A stretch of DNA of 64,000 nt, from contig NZ_FNIT01000004.1 in the NCBI RefSeq assembly GCF_900104035.1, forward strand, positions 186,001 to 250,000. The letters run 5' to 3'. This document shows, one piece after another, positions 32,064 to 41,189 of the stretch. Under the pieces are notes generated by a model that saw nothing but the letters and a program-made list of their open reading frames with translations, did no database searches and was not told the DNA's origin. Position 1 is the stretch's first letter. Every line of letters begins with the position of its first letter. Both the position numbers and the translations under genes were made by a program. Source of the DNA: Aureimonas jatrophae (GTDB lineage Bacteria; Pseudomonadota; Alphaproteobacteria; Rhizobiales; Rhizobiaceae).

Positions 32064-33322
32064 GTGACCGCGTTCCGGACCTGGAAGCGGGGGTCGAGAT
32101 GGAGCCCCGCATGCAATACCTCGGCGATGCCGCGCGCCGCGCGCAGCGCCTCGTCGAAGCGGTTGTAGAGCGGCGCGAAGCCGAAGCGCAGAATGTCGGG
32201 CGCACGGAAGTCGCCGACGATGCGGTGTGCGATCAGGGCCTGCGCGAGCGCGTAGGCGTCCGGGTGGCGCCACGACACCTGACTGGCGCGATCCTCGCCC
32301 CGGCGCGGGCTCGCAAGCCGCAGATCGGGTCCCGCCAGCGCCTCGACCGCCTCCACGAAGAACGTGGTGAGCGCGACGGACTTGTCGCGGATCTGGCTCA
32401 TCGTGACGCCCTCGAACGCATCCAAGGCCGCATCGAGCGAGGACAGCGCGATCACCGAGGGCGTACCGGCCTGGAAGCGGCGGATGCCGTCCGAGGGCCG
32501 GTAGCCCGGCTCGAAGCTGAAGGGCGCGGAATGGCCGAACCAGCCCGACAAGGGCTGGCGGGCCTCGCCTTGGTGGCGCGGCGCGACAAACAGAAAGGCC
32601 GGCGCGCCGGGCCCGCCGTTCAGGAACTTGTAGCCGCAGCCTACCGCGAAGTCCGCGCCACTGGCTTCCAGTGCCAGTTCCAGCGCGCCCGCCGAGTGGG
32701 CGAGATCCCAGATCGCGAGCGCTCCGGCGGCATGAGCGGCCCTGGTGAGGGCCGCCATGTCGTGGATCGCGCCGGTGCGATAATCGACATGGGTCAGCAT
32801 GAGGACGGCGGTGCGCTCGCACAAGGCGCCCGCCGGGTCCGCGCCCTCGTCCACGAGGCGCAGCTCGTGTCCTTGCGCCAGAAGCTGCGCCAGGCCTTCC
32901 GCCATGTAGAGATCGGTCGGGAAGTTCGCGCGCTGCGAGACGATGACGCGCCGCTCGGGGCGGAGCGCGAGGGCGGCGGCGAGCACCTTGAAGAGATTGA
33001 CCGAGGTGGAGTCGGCCGCGACGACGCTGCCGGCGGAGGCACCGATCAGCGCGGCGATCCGCTCGCCGACGCGCCCCGGCAGGTCGACCCAGCCGGCCGC
33101 GTTCCAGGAGCCGATGAGACCGTGGCCCCATTCCTCGGAAACCGTCCGCGCGACGCGCTCGGCGCTGGCCTTCGTCAAGGCGCCGAGCGAGTTGCCGTCG
33201 AGATACACGAGGCCGTCTGGCAACCGGAAGCGTTCGCGCGCGAAGGCGATCGGGTCGGCCGCGTCGAGTTCGCGCGCGCGCGCGTCCCAGCGGTCGGTGG
33301 CTCGGGGGAGCGCGTCAGCCAC
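32060..33322 (-). CDS. kynU: Kynureninase
   Basis: A 420-residue PLP enzyme that cleaves kynurenine to anthranilate and alanine. Family segments are DGLVYLDGNSLGALTK, ADSTSVNLFKVLAAAL, LTHVDYRTGAIHDMAAL, AIWDLAHSAGALELAL and the PLP lysine in VGCGYKFLNGGPGAPAFLF. GTG start at 33322 overlaps the Lrp/AsnC-type gene by 8 bases; its stop overlaps the next gene as GTGA. Tryptophan dioxygenase is not in the window. Confidence 0.95.
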   Translation of the reverse strand: MADALPRATDRWDARARELDAADPIAFARERFRLPDGLVYLDGNSLGALTKASAERVARTVSEEWGHGLIGSWNAAGWVDLPGRVGERIAALIGASAGSVVAADSTSVNLFKVLAAALALRPERRVIVSQRANFPTDLYMAEGLAQLLAQGHELRLVDEGADPAGALCERTAVLMLTHVDYRTGAIHDMAALTRAAHAAGALAIWDLAHSAGALELALEASGADFAVGCGYKFLNGGPGAPAFLFVAPRHQGEARQPLSGWFGHSAPFSFEPGYRPSDGIRRFQAGTPSVIALSSLDAALDAFEGVTMSQIRDKSVALTTFFVEAVEALAGPDLRLASPRRGEDRASQVSWRHPDAYALAQALIAHRIVGDFRAPDILRFGFAPLYNRFDEALRAARGIAEVLHAGLHLDPRFQVRNAVT

Positions 33323-33563
33323 GGCCGAAGGCCTTGAAGGCGACCGTGGTGAACGTGTCCGAGACGCCGTCCAGCACCTGGAGGCGTTCGGTCACGAAGT
33401 GGCCGATGTCGCGCTCCGGGTCGAGATAGAACTTGGCGATGAGATCGTAGTGTCCGGAGGTGGAATAGACTTCCGAGATCTCCTCGATCTCCTCCACCAG
33501 ACGGTCCGCCACGCGATAGGCGGCGCCCGGCCGGCACTTGAACTGGACGAAGATGGTCTGCAT
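33315..33563 (-). CDS. Stand-alone Lrp/AsnC ligand-binding (RAM) domain protein
   Basis: An 82-residue protein matching only the effector/oligomerisation domain of Lrp/AsnC regulators (EIEEISEVYSTSGHYDLIAK, then DGVSDTFTTVAFKAFG). It has no helix-turn-helix. Such stand-alone domains may bind amino acids and modulate full-length Lrp proteins. Its overlap with kynU suggests that the ligand could be tryptophan, kynurenine or anthranilate, which is inference. Confidence 0.88.
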   Translation of the reverse strand: MQTIFVQFKCRPGAAYRVADRLVEEIEEISEVYSTSGHYDLIAKFYLDPERDIGHFVTERLQVLDGVSDTFTTVAFKAFGRG

Positions 33564-33600
33564 CGCGCGTGTCTGCCTCCGGGGGAACGGAGGGTTGCTA

Positions 33601-34443
33601 TCAGAGCGGCGCGGCCAGCGTCAAAAGGCGCGTCAGCGCGGAGGCGGGATCCGCCAGATCCTCGACGACGTCGAAGTGGTGTCGCGCGGGAATCTCGGTT
33701 CCCTCGATCCGGGCGCCGAGCCCGGCCCAGGCCGAAACCAGGAAACCCGTCTGCCGGCGAAGCTCGGGCAGTTCGGCCGCTCCCACCACCGCATGGATCG
33801 ATCCCTGCCAGGCCGGCTCCAGGAGCGCCGGGCTCTGGCCAAGCGCCTCGGCGGCGTCGATGCGCAGCGTATCGTTCATGCGCGTGCGGCGGATCGGGCG
33901 CAGGTCGTGCAGGCCGCTGACCGGCACGACGCGGTCGATCCGGGCGAGCAGCGCGGGGTCGATCGGCGAACCCGCGGCGACCATGCGGGCGACGAGGTGG
34001 CCGCCAGCGGAATGACCGGCGAGGCGCAAAGGGCCTGCCGGCACGAGACGGGCCGCTGCCGCGACCGCGGCCGCGACATCCTCGGCGATCGCGGTCAGGC
34101 GGACGTCGGGCGCCAGCCGATAGCTCGGCACCGCCACCGCGAAACCGCGTTCCAGACACCCGCGCGACAAGTGCGACCAGTAGGTGCGGTCGAGCGCCTT
34201 CCAGTAGCCGCCATGGACGAAGACCACGAGGCCCTCCGCCTCCGCTTCCGGCCGGAAGAGGTCGAGGCGCTGGCGCTCGTGCGGGCCGTAAGCCACGCCG
34301 AGATCCGCCTTGCCGCGCGCGCCGAGGCGCTGGCGGAAGGCCTCCGCCTCGCGCGTCCAGCGCGGCGCGAACGCTTCCGAGCCTGGCACCGCGGCGGAGT
34401 TGTCGTAGGCGCGGTCGAAGTCGGCGACGGGGCTCGGGCTCAT
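33601..34443 (-). CDS. Alpha/beta hydrolase, probable kynurenine formamidase
   Basis: A 280-residue esterase/lipase-like hydrolase. The oxyanion motif HGGYWK lies near residue 80, the nucleophile elbow GHSAGG near 145, the Asp probably in a downstream HDLRPIRRTRMND-type region, and the His in RHHFDVVEDL near the C terminus. HGGYW and GHSAGGHL are typical of the alpha/beta-hydrolase kynurenine formamidases (AFMID type) that turn N-formylkynurenine into kynurenine. Proximity to kynU supports this. The ATG at 34443 follows the fpr stop by 7 bases. Confidence 0.8.
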   Translation of the reverse strand: MSPSPVADFDRAYDNSAAVPGSEAFAPRWTREAEAFRQRLGARGKADLGVAYGPHERQRLDLFRPEAEAEGLVVFVHGGYWKALDRTYWSHLSRGCLERGFAVAVPSYRLAPDVRLTAIAEDVAAAVAAAARLVPAGPLRLAGHSAGGHLVARMVAAGSPIDPALLARIDRVVPVSGLHDLRPIRRTRMNDTLRIDAAEALGQSPALLEPAWQGSIHAVVGAAELPELRRQTGFLVSAWAGLGARIEGTEIPARHHFDVVEDLADPASALTRLLTLAAPL

Positions 34444-34450
34444 GGGCGGA

Positions 34451-35266
34451 TCAGTCGACGAAGGCGCGTTCCACGACATAGGTGCCGGGCTTGGAGTTGG
34501 CGCCCTCCTCCATGCCGAAGCGCTCGCACAGGGCGGCGGTCTCGCGCAGCATCTCCATGGAGCCGCAGATCATGGCACGATCGGTGGCCGGGTCGATCGG
34601 CGGCAGGCCGAGGTCGGAGAAGAGCTTGCCGGTTTCGAGCAGCGTCGTGATGCGCTCGCCCCTGGGCTCGCCCTCGCGCGTTGCCGCGCCGTGGTAGCGC
34701 AGCTTGCCGGCGGCCATCTCGGCCAGGATCTCGTCGGTCTCGATCGCCTTCACGAGCTCCTCCCCGTAGGCGAGCTCGGCCCGGGTGCGCGTCGTATGCG
34801 TGAGGACGACCTCCTCGAACTTCTCGTAGGTCTCGGGATCGCGGATGATGCCGGCGAACGGCGCGACGCCCGTGCCCGTGGAGAAGAGGTAGAGGCGCTT
34901 GCCCGGCAGGAGCGCGTCGAGCACGAGCGTGCCGGTCGGCTTCTTGCGCATCAGCACCGTGTCGCCCGGCTGGATGCGCTGGAGGTGCTCGGTGAGCGGA
35001 CCGTTCGGCACCTTGATCGAGAAGAACTCGAGTTCCTCGTCCCACGAGGGACTCGCGATGGAGTAGGCCCGGAACACCGGCTTCTCGGCGTTGGGCAGGC
35101 CGATCATCGCGAACTCGCCGGTGCGGAAGCGGAAGCTCGCGGGGCGCGTCATGCGGAAGCGGAACAGCGTGTCGGTATAGTGCTGCACCTCGGTCACGGT
35201 CTCGGCGAAGACGTTGGCGGGGATCGGGAAGCTCGGCGCCTGGGCGGCAGCGGCGGAAACGGACAT
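34451..35266 (-). CDS. fpr: Ferredoxin/flavodoxin-NADP+ reductase
   Basis: A 271-residue FAD enzyme passing electrons between NADPH and ferredoxin or flavodoxin. FAD-binding residues are in FRAYSIASPSWDEELEFF (RxYS), and the NADP domain has LFSTGTGVAPFAGIIRDPETYEKF (quoted in part: STGTGVAPFAGIIRD) and MICGSMEML. The C terminus YVVERAFVD resembles bacterial subclass reductases. The 144-base upstream gap probably holds its promoter. Confidence 0.93.
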   Translation of the reverse strand: MSVSAAAAQAPSFPIPANVFAETVTEVQHYTDTLFRFRMTRPASFRFRTGEFAMIGLPNAEKPVFRAYSIASPSWDEELEFFSIKVPNGPLTEHLQRIQPGDTVLMRKKPTGTLVLDALLPGKRLYLFSTGTGVAPFAGIIRDPETYEKFEEVVLTHTTRTRAELAYGEELVKAIETDEILAEMAAGKLRYHGAATREGEPRGERITTLLETGKLFSDLGLPPIDPATDRAMICGSMEMLRETAALCERFGMEEGANSKPGTYVVERAFVD

Positions 35267-35410
35267 CGCGAAACCTTCTGGACTGAACGGCGGGGAGCCT
35301 TAAGCTCGAGCGGGTCGCGGGAGGTCGACCGGCGGCTCCCGAGGCAACGGTTGGTGATAGCTAAGGCGCTGTGTGCCCGAGCGCGAGGGCAGCGGGAAGA
35401 AACAGGGTCC

Positions 35411-36715
35411 TCAAACCAGCACCTCGCGCGAAATATCTGCCGCCGAGCCGAAGACGCGGCGATAGCGCTCGATCTCGATCGGCGTGCCGGTCGCCTTGGC
35501 CGGATTGTCGGACAGCTTCACGGCCGGACGCCCGTTGACCTCGGTCACCTTGCAGACCAGCGAGATCGGGTGGAGGCTCGGGATCTCGGCCGGCGCCACG
35601 CCCCGGAAGTCGTTGGTGAGGTTGGTGCCCCAGCCGAAGCTGAGCCGCACGCGCCCCTCGAAGTGGCGATAGGTCTCCTCGATGGAATCGACGTCCATGC
35701 CGTCCGAGAACACGAGAAGCTTCTCGCGCGGGTCGACGCCCTGCTCGCGCCACCAGCGCATGATCGCCTCGCCGCCCTCGATCGGGGGCGCGGAGTCGGG
35801 ACGGAAGCCCGTCCAGTCCGCCACCCAGCGCGGCGCATGGCGCAGGAAGGAGCTGGTTCCGAACGTGTCGGGCAGCACCACGAGAAGGTTTCCGCCGTAC
35901 CAGCCCTGCCAGTCGCGCAGGACCTCGTAGGGCGCCTGGCGCAGCGCCTCGTCGGTCCGCGCGAGCGCGGCATAGACCATGGGCAGCTCGTGCGCGTTGG
36001 TGCCGATCGCCTCCAGGTCGGCCTCCATGGCGAGCAGCACGTTGGAGGAGCCGAGGAAGCGGCTTCCGAGCTTCTCCTTCAGGGCCTCGACGCACCAGCG
36101 CTGCCACAGAAAGGAATGGCGGCGACGCGTGCCGAAGTCGGTGATGCGCAGGTTCGGCAGGGCGTCGAGCCGGGCGACCTTGTCCCACATCTTGGCCTTG
36201 GCGCGCGCATACAGAACGTCGAGCTCGAAGCGGCCGGCGTTGCGCATTGCGGCGCGCGAGCGCAGTTCGTTGATGATGGCGAGCGCCGGGATCTCCCACA
36301 TCATCGTGTGGGTCCACGAGCCCCGGAACATCAGCTCGTACTGCCCGTCGCGCTTCTCCAGCTCGTAGGGAGGCAGTTCGAAGTCGCGCAGCCACTGAAG
36401 GAAGGCCGGCCGGAAGATCTGCGTCGAGCCGTAGAAGGAGTTGCCCGCCAGCCAGATCATCTCGCGCTTCGAGAAGCGCACGGTGCGGGCGTGGTCGAGC
36501 TGGGCGCGCAGCTCGCCCTCGTCGATCTGGTCGGCGATGCGCACCGTCCGCGTGCGGTTGATCATGCGGAACGTGACCGCGGTGTCGCGATGCAGGCCCC
36601 AGACCATCTGCAGCATCAGGAGCTTGTAGAAGTCGGTGTCGAGCAGCGAGCGGACGATCGGGTCCAGCTTGAACGTGTGGTTCCAGACCCGCGTCGCGAT
36701 ATCGGTGGCGACCAT
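35411..36715 (-). CDS. pncB: Nicotinate phosphoribosyltransferase
   Basis: A 434-residue enzyme of NAD salvage forming nicotinate mononucleotide from nicotinate and PRPP. Conserved parts are [45 protein letters not shown] (phosphate-binding), GSSNVLLAM and [11 protein letters not shown] near the phosphoribosyl site. The ATG has a strong GGAGGAAC site. It is divergent from the M23 peptidase gene across a 152-base promoter region. Confidence 0.95.
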   Translation of the reverse strand: MVATDIATRVWNHTFKLDPIVRSLLDTDFYKLLMLQMVWGLHRDTAVTFRMINRTRTVRIADQIDEGELRAQLDHARTVRFSKREMIWLAGNSFYGSTQIFRPAFLQWLRDFELPPYELEKRDGQYELMFRGSWTHTMMWEIPALAIINELRSRAAMRNAGRFELDVLYARAKAKMWDKVARLDALPNLRITDFGTRRRHSFLWQRWCVEALKEKLGSRFLGSSNVLLAMEADLEAIGTNAHELPMVYAALARTDEALRQAPYEVLRDWQGWYGGNLLVVLPDTFGTSSFLRHAPRWVADWTGFRPDSAPPIEGGEAIMRWWREQGVDPREKLLVFSDGMDVDSIEETYRHFEGRVRLSFGWGTNLTNDFRGVAPAEIPSLHPISLVCKVTEVNGRPAVKLSDNPAKATGTPIEIERYRRVFGSAADISREVLV

Positions 36716-36867
36716 GCTCCGTTCCTCCGGCGCGCCGGCCCCTCCTAGCGGGGCATCCGAATCGTTCCCTTAAGCCATGCCGCTGCCCGGCGACAGGGCG
36801 CCTCTCACGAAACCGCCCCCTTCGCCGTGTTGCTGAGGTCGGTTCGATTCGGAAAGGAAACAGGACG

Positions 36868-37890
36868 ATGAGGCTCGCAGGCGCACGCTCGGGACTGATG
36901 CGACTCGCGTTCGGTGCGGTTCTGGCGGGGGGACCGGCCTGGGCCGAGGACGCACCGCCCCTGATGCTCGGCCTTCCCGTCGCCTGCGCGCTGGGTGCGG
37001 ACTGTTTCGTGCAGCAGTTCCCCGACATGGACGCAGGCCCCGGTGCCACCGACCCGTTCTGCGGCACGGCGGCCTATGACGGGCACGATGGTCTCGACAT
37101 CCGCCTCCTGTCGATGCGCGACGTCGCGCGCGGCGTCGCCGTGGTCGCGCCGGCCGCCGGAACGGTGCGAGGGGTCCGTGACGGCATGGAGGACCGCTTT
37201 GCCTCGACGCCCGAGTTGCGCGCCGCGATCCGGGGCACCGAGTGCGGCAACGGCGTGGTGATCGACCATGGCGCTGGTGTGGAGACGCAGGTCTGCCACC
37301 TGCGCAAGGGCAGCGTCGCGGTGCGTGCGGGCGAGCGGGTCGAGACGGGTGCCAAGCTCGGCGAGATCGGCGCCTCGGGCCTGGCCGAGTTTCCCCACGT
37401 CCACCTGTCCGTCCGGCAGGAAGGCCGGAAGGTCGATCCGGTGAGCGGTCGACCGGTCGGCTCGGGCTGCCGCGGGGACGAAGCGATGGCGGCCAGCTGG
37501 TTCTCGCCCGATGCCCGCAAGGCGCTTCTCGCCCATCCGCCGACCGCGATCCTCGCCACCGGCCTTTCGGGCGCCCCGGTCGACTACAACCGCCTGGTGG
37601 TCGACGGTCCGCCGCCTGTTCCCGCCAGCGGCGAACCGGCAACGCTGGCCTACGGCTGGTATGCGAACGTGCGCGGCGGCGACCGGATACGCCTCACGCT
37701 CACCGCACCCGACGGCTCGCGCTTCATGACGCAGGACTCCGAGCCGCTCGCCGGCGCGAAGGCGGCCTATTCGGCGTTTGCGGGACGCCGCCAGGCGTTG
37801 AGGCCCGGCCTCTGGCATGTGCGCACGGACGTTCTGCGCGATGGAGCCACCGTTGCGAGCCGCGAGGAGCGCGTCGAGGTCGCTCCCTGA
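36868..37890 (+). CDS. Exported M23-family metallopeptidase
   Basis: A 340-residue protein with a signal peptide (residues 1-26, AWAED). The LytM/M23 fold has both zinc motifs: HDGLDIR (HxxxD) near residue 72 and FPHVHLSV (HxH) near 175, with VAPAAGTVRGV between, so it may be catalytically active on peptidoglycan cross-links. The C-terminal 130 residues form an unassigned beta-rich domain. A GGAAAGGAAAC sequence precedes the ATG. It is followed by ggt, 92 bases away, on the same strand. Confidence 0.88.
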   Translation: MRLAGARSGLMRLAFGAVLAGGPAWAEDAPPLMLGLPVACALGADCFVQQFPDMDAGPGATDPFCGTAAYDGHDGLDIRLLSMRDVARGVAVVAPAAGTVRGVRDGMEDRFASTPELRAAIRGTECGNGVVIDHGAGVETQVCHLRKGSVAVRAGERVETGAKLGEIGASGLAEFPHVHLSVRQEGRKVDPVSGRPVGSGCRGDEAMAASWFSPDARKALLAHPPTAILATGLSGAPVDYNRLVVDGPPPVPASGEPATLAYGWYANVRGGDRIRLTLTAPDGSRFMTQDSEPLAGAKAAYSAFAGRRQALRPGLWHVRTDVLRDGATVASREERVEVAP

Positions 37891-37982
37891 CGCTGTCGCG
37901 ACGCGGCGTGACAAAGCCGACCGCGCGCCGCACTCTCGCCCGGCTGTTTGATCCAACCGATCCGTGCGCCGGAGATGCCCCC

Positions 37983-39734
37983 ATGCCCACCCGTCCGTCG
38001 TTTCGCGCGCTGTCCGGCCTCCTGGCCGCGGCGCTTTGCGTCCTGCCCGCAGCGCCTCCCGCGTTCGCGGCCTCGCCCGCGCCCGTCCGGGCCGCCCACG
38101 GCATGGTGGTGACCGCCCAGCGCCTGGCCTCCGAGGTCGGCGTCGAGGTCCTGCGGGCGGGCGGCAACGCGGTGGATGCGGCGGTGGCGGTCGGCTACGC
38201 GCTCGCCGTCACCTATCCCACCGCCGGCAATCTCGGGGGCGGCGGCTTCATGACCGTGCGCATGGCGGACGGGCGCACCGGCTTCCTCGACTTTCGCGAG
38301 CGCGCCCCGCAGCGCGCCTCGCGCGACATGTATCTCGGCCCCGATGGCGAGCCGGTCGCGGGCCTGTCCACCGACGGATGGCTCGCGGCCGGCGTGCCGG
38401 GCTCGGTCTCGGGCCTCGAGACGGCGCGCGAGCGCTTCGGCACCAAGGGCCGCACCGATCTGATCGCGCCCGCGCTGCGCCTGGCGCGCGAGGGCTTCAC
38501 GCTCTCGCCGGGCGACGAGGAGAGTTTTGCCGACGCCAGCGCCGATCTCGCCAAGGATCCCGCCGCCCGTCTGATCTACGTCCGCCCCGACGGCTCGCCG
38601 CTGCGCACCGGCGACCGGCTCGTGCAGCCGGATCTGGCGGGCGTCCTTCAGGCCGTCTCGGAGGGCGGTCCGGCCGCCTTCTACGAGGGCGAGCCGGCCC
38701 GGCGCATCGTCGCGGGCTCGCAGAAGGGCGGCGGCATTCTCTCGATGGAGGACTTCAAGCTCTACCGGACGCGCGAGCTGGAGCCCGTGCGATGCGGCTA
38801 TCGCGAGCTCGAGATCCTGTCGGCGCCGCCGCCGAGTTCGGGCGGCACGGTGATCTGCCAGATCCTCAACACGCTGGAGGCTTACCCGCTGAAGGATGCC
38901 GGCTACGGGTCGGCGCAAGGGGTTCACTGGACGGTGGAGGCGATGCGCTTCGCGTTTCGCGACCGCAACCAGGAGCTCGGCGATCCCGCCTTCGTCCAGA
39001 ACCCGGTCGAGCGCCTGACCTCGGACGCTTATGCCGGCGCGATCCGCGCGCGCATCGACGATGCGCGCGCGGGCGTCTCGGAGGGGCTGGCGCCGGTGTC
39101 CGGCGAGAAGCCCGAGACGACGCACTATTCGATCGTGGACGCGGCCGGCAACGCGGTGGCGGTGACCACAACGCTGAACGGCTCGTTCGGGGCGCGGGTC
39201 GTGGCGCCCGGCACCGGCATCCTTCTCAACAACGAGATGGACGACTTCACCATGAAGCCGGGCGTGCCGAACCTCTACGGCCTCGTGCAGGGCGAGGCCA
39301 ACGCGGTGGCGCCCGGCAAGACGCCGCTTTCCTCGATGAGCCCGACGATTGTCCTGCGGGACGGCCACCCCCTCCTGGTGCTCGGAACGCCCGGCGGCTC
39401 GCGCATCATCACCGCGGTGGTGGAGGCGTTTCTCAACGTCGTGGAATACGGCATGGACATCCAGGAGGCCGTGGACGCGCCGCCCTTCCACCACCAGTGG
39501 CTGCCCGATCGCATCGCGCTGGAGCCCCGAGCGCTCTCGCCCGACACGCAGCGCATGTTGCGCGAGATGGGCCATCGCGTGGAGGAGGATGCCGATTGGC
39601 CGGTCTGGGGCGAGGCGGCCGCGATCCTCGTGGGCGCACCACGACTGGACGAAAGCCAGGCTGGCCCGTCCGACCGGCCTTTGTTCGGCGCGATTGATTC
39701 GCGCGCCCGCGCAGGCGCGGCGATCGGCTACTGA
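37983..39734 (+). CDS. ggt: Gamma-glutamyltransferase
   Basis: A 583-residue periplasmic enzyme with a signal peptide (1-29, AFAAS). The heavy subunit includes HGMVVTAQRLASEVGVEVLR and NLGGGGFMTVRM. The autoprocessing site and nucleophile is the second Thr in KPETTHYSIVDAAGN, starting the small subunit, followed by LLNNEMDDF and SSMSPTIVL substrate-binding segments. It degrades glutathione and gamma-glutamyl peptides. The ATG at 37983 is the one preceding the signal peptide. Confidence 0.95.
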   Translation: MPTRPSFRALSGLLAAALCVLPAAPPAFAASPAPVRAAHGMVVTAQRLASEVGVEVLRAGGNAVDAAVAVGYALAVTYPTAGNLGGGGFMTVRMADGRTGFLDFRERAPQRASRDMYLGPDGEPVAGLSTDGWLAAGVPGSVSGLETARERFGTKGRTDLIAPALRLAREGFTLSPGDEESFADASADLAKDPAARLIYVRPDGSPLRTGDRLVQPDLAGVLQAVSEGGPAAFYEGEPARRIVAGSQKGGGILSMEDFKLYRTRELEPVRCGYRELEILSAPPPSSGGTVICQILNTLEAYPLKDAGYGSAQGVHWTVEAMRFAFRDRNQELGDPAFVQNPVERLTSDAYAGAIRARIDDARAGVSEGLAPVSGEKPETTHYSIVDAAGNAVAVTTTLNGSFGARVVAPGTGILLNNEMDDFTMKPGVPNLYGLVQGEANAVAPGKTPLSSMSPTIVLRDGHPLLVLGTPGGSRIITAVVEAFLNVVEYGMDIQEAVDAPPFHHQWLPDRIALEPRALSPDTQRMLREMGHRVEEDADWPVWGEAAAILVGAPRLDESQAGPSDRPLFGAIDSRARAGAAIGY

Positions 39735-39896
39735 CGCGGGCCACCTCAAGGTATCGTCCCGCGTTGCAGCGACACGATGCTAGATACGGTCTTCTGATCG
39801 TGGAAGACGAAGTTTTTTCCGGTTCCATTCAGATAAGCGTTGCTGTTTGGCTGAAAACACTTAAGTCGGAACTGATCAACCGGACGAAAAGAACAA

Positions 39897-40451
39897 ATGG
39901 AAGCTTCTCCGATGGACGCCCCGCAGGATGACGTTGCCACCCGCCGCCAGCATACGGCGGAGATCGTTGCTGCCTATGTCAGCAACAATCACGTGCCGCG
40001 CGATGAACTGGCGTCGCTGATCGGCAGTGTCTTCGAGGCTTTGAACTTCCAGGCTGCATCGCAGCCCGCCGCTGCGGAAGCACCGGCTCTTGTTCCCGCG
40101 GTTCCGATCAAGAAGTCGGCGACGCCCGACTATCTGATCTGCCTGGAGGACGGAAAGAAGTTCAAGTCGCTCAAGCGTCACTTGATGACCGACTTCGGCC
40201 TGACGCCGGAAGCCTACCGCCAGAAGTGGGGCCTGCCGGCCGACTACCCGATGGTGGCGACGGCCTATGCCGCCAAGCGCTCGGAACTGGCACGCAAGAT
40301 GGGTCTCGGACGCAAGCCTGCCGCCGCGGCAGAGATGGTCGAGGCGGCTGACGCGGACGAGCCGGAAGTGGCGGAGGCCGCGCCGGCAAGCCAGGAAAAG
40401 GCGGCACCCAAGCGTCGCAGCAGCCGGAAGGCCAAGGCCGAGGCGGCCTGA
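39897..40451 (+). CDS. mucR: Ros/MucR-family transcriptional regulator
   Basis: A 184-residue regulator. The N-terminal oligomerisation region (about 15-60: AEIVAAYVSNNHVPRDELASL as typical helix, quoted in part AEIVAAYVSNNHVPRDEL) is followed by the prokaryotic zinc-finger domain YLICLEDGKKFKSLKRHL and the conserved LTPEAYRQKWGLPADYPMVA. As in many MucR proteins, the second Cys of the finger is replaced by Asp. The C-terminal tail is Ala/Lys-rich. MucR proteins are H-NS-like silencers of surface and virulence genes in Rhizobiales. The AT-richer 162 bases upstream probably contain its own binding sites. Met6 is an alternative start. Confidence 0.95.
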   Translation: MEASPMDAPQDDVATRRQHTAEIVAAYVSNNHVPRDELASLIGSVFEALNFQAASQPAAAEAPALVPAVPIKKSATPDYLICLEDGKKFKSLKRHLMTDFGLTPEAYRQKWGLPADYPMVATAYAAKRSELARKMGLGRKPAAAAEMVEAADADEPEVAEAAPASQEKAAPKRRSSRKAKAEAA

Positions 40452-40490
40452 TCCCGTCTCGCGCGGCTTGGCCGGCGGACCAGCAGGGCA

Positions 40491-40525
40491 AACAGAAACG
40501 GCGGCCTCGGGCCGCCGTTTCTGTT
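40491..40525. terminator. Strong intrinsic hairpin downstream of mucR
   Basis: A perfect 16-bp stem (left arm AACAGAAACGGCGGCC, right arm its exact complement) around the loop TCG. The distal arm ends GTTTCTGTT, giving a T-rich tail, and the mirror arm is A-rich, so it could terminate transcription from both mucR and the small gene at 40626-40805. It starts 39 bases after the mucR stop. Confidence 0.8.
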
Positions 40526-40625
40526 CGAGGTTCCCGATCGCGGCGGAGCGATGCGACCGTCTCCGTTCGCCGAACCGGCCGTTCGCCCATCCCCGCCGCG
40601 TCGACGCGGCGTCCGACAACCCGAC

Positions 40626-40805
40626 CTAGTCGTTCGATGACTCGCCCTTGCCGGCCTCGGCCGCTCCATCCACGGCCGAGCGCTCGTGGCCGCCCTGCGC
40701 GACGCGGGCCTTGGCCTCCTCCGTGGGAATATCGTGCTTGGCGGCCACCTCCTCGGCCTCGAGGTCGGGTGGCGTGCGATCCGGCGTGACGGGAATGTTG
40801 GACAT
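40626..40805 (-). CDS. Small acidic protein of unknown function
   Basis: A 59-residue hydrophilic protein (MSNIPVTPDRTPPDLEAEEV, later HDIPTEEAKARVAQGGHERSA). The helical middle, with a basic-acidic pattern after DIPTEEAK, recalls short DUF3606-like proteins, but I am not sure. The ATG at 40805 has a GGAAGG site, better placed than the in-frame ATG at 40820. Convergent with mucR across the terminator. Confidence 0.55.
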   Translation of the reverse strand: MSNIPVTPDRTPPDLEAEEVAAKHDIPTEEAKARVAQGGHERSAVDGAAEAGKGESSND

Positions 40806-40939
40806 GGGCGTGCCTTCCATCGGCTCGTGTTCGACAGGAAGGGCAACGCATCGCGATCCGATTGGTGCCTAGCACGCCAAGACGTGATCGCGGCCGGCTC
40901 ACCGGGCCGGATCGCGGCGAGGCGCAGGGACGGGGCCCG

Positions 40940-41095
40940 TCAGCCCTTGCCGCGCTGGGCGAGAAGGTCGCGGATCTCGATGCCGATCGGGGGAAGCGCG
41001 CGGGGCTTGCGGTCCTGCAACAGGAGAAAGCCGAAGGGCGCTTCCTTGTCCTCGCCCCGCGGCGACGTCGAAGAATGGGTGTCGAGCGATGTCAT
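40940..41095 (-). CDS. Small protein of unknown function
   Basis: A 51-residue frame, MTSLDTHSSTSPRGEDKEAP followed by a more hydrophobic FGFLLLQDRKPRALPPIGIE. GGGAGG lies 7 bases ahead of the ATG at 41095, which supports translation and this start over the in-frame ATG at 41119. No family is recognised. It lies 94 bases downstream of the aldose-epimerase-like gene on the same strand. Confidence 0.5.
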   Translation of the reverse strand: MTSLDTHSSTSPRGEDKEAPFGFLLLQDRKPRALPPIGIEIRDLLAQRGKG

Positions 41096-41189
41096 CACGG
41101 GTCCTCCCGACCTTTTCATCGCATGAACGGCTTTCGCCGGACTGGGGGCAGGCGGCGACGCGTCCGCACGTGGCCGCCGGGCCGGATGA

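Noticed and set aside
31197-33131. A 644-residue product joining kynureninase DNA with the MfnB-like/FolB protein
   Set aside because: The upstream part is an out-of-frame reading of kynU. The real gene starts with GTG at 32063 overlapping the kynU stop.
39746-39940. 64-codon minus-strand frame over the mucR promoter
   Set aside because: It overlaps the mucR start and its AT-rich control region, has no ribosome binding site and no similarity that I recognise.
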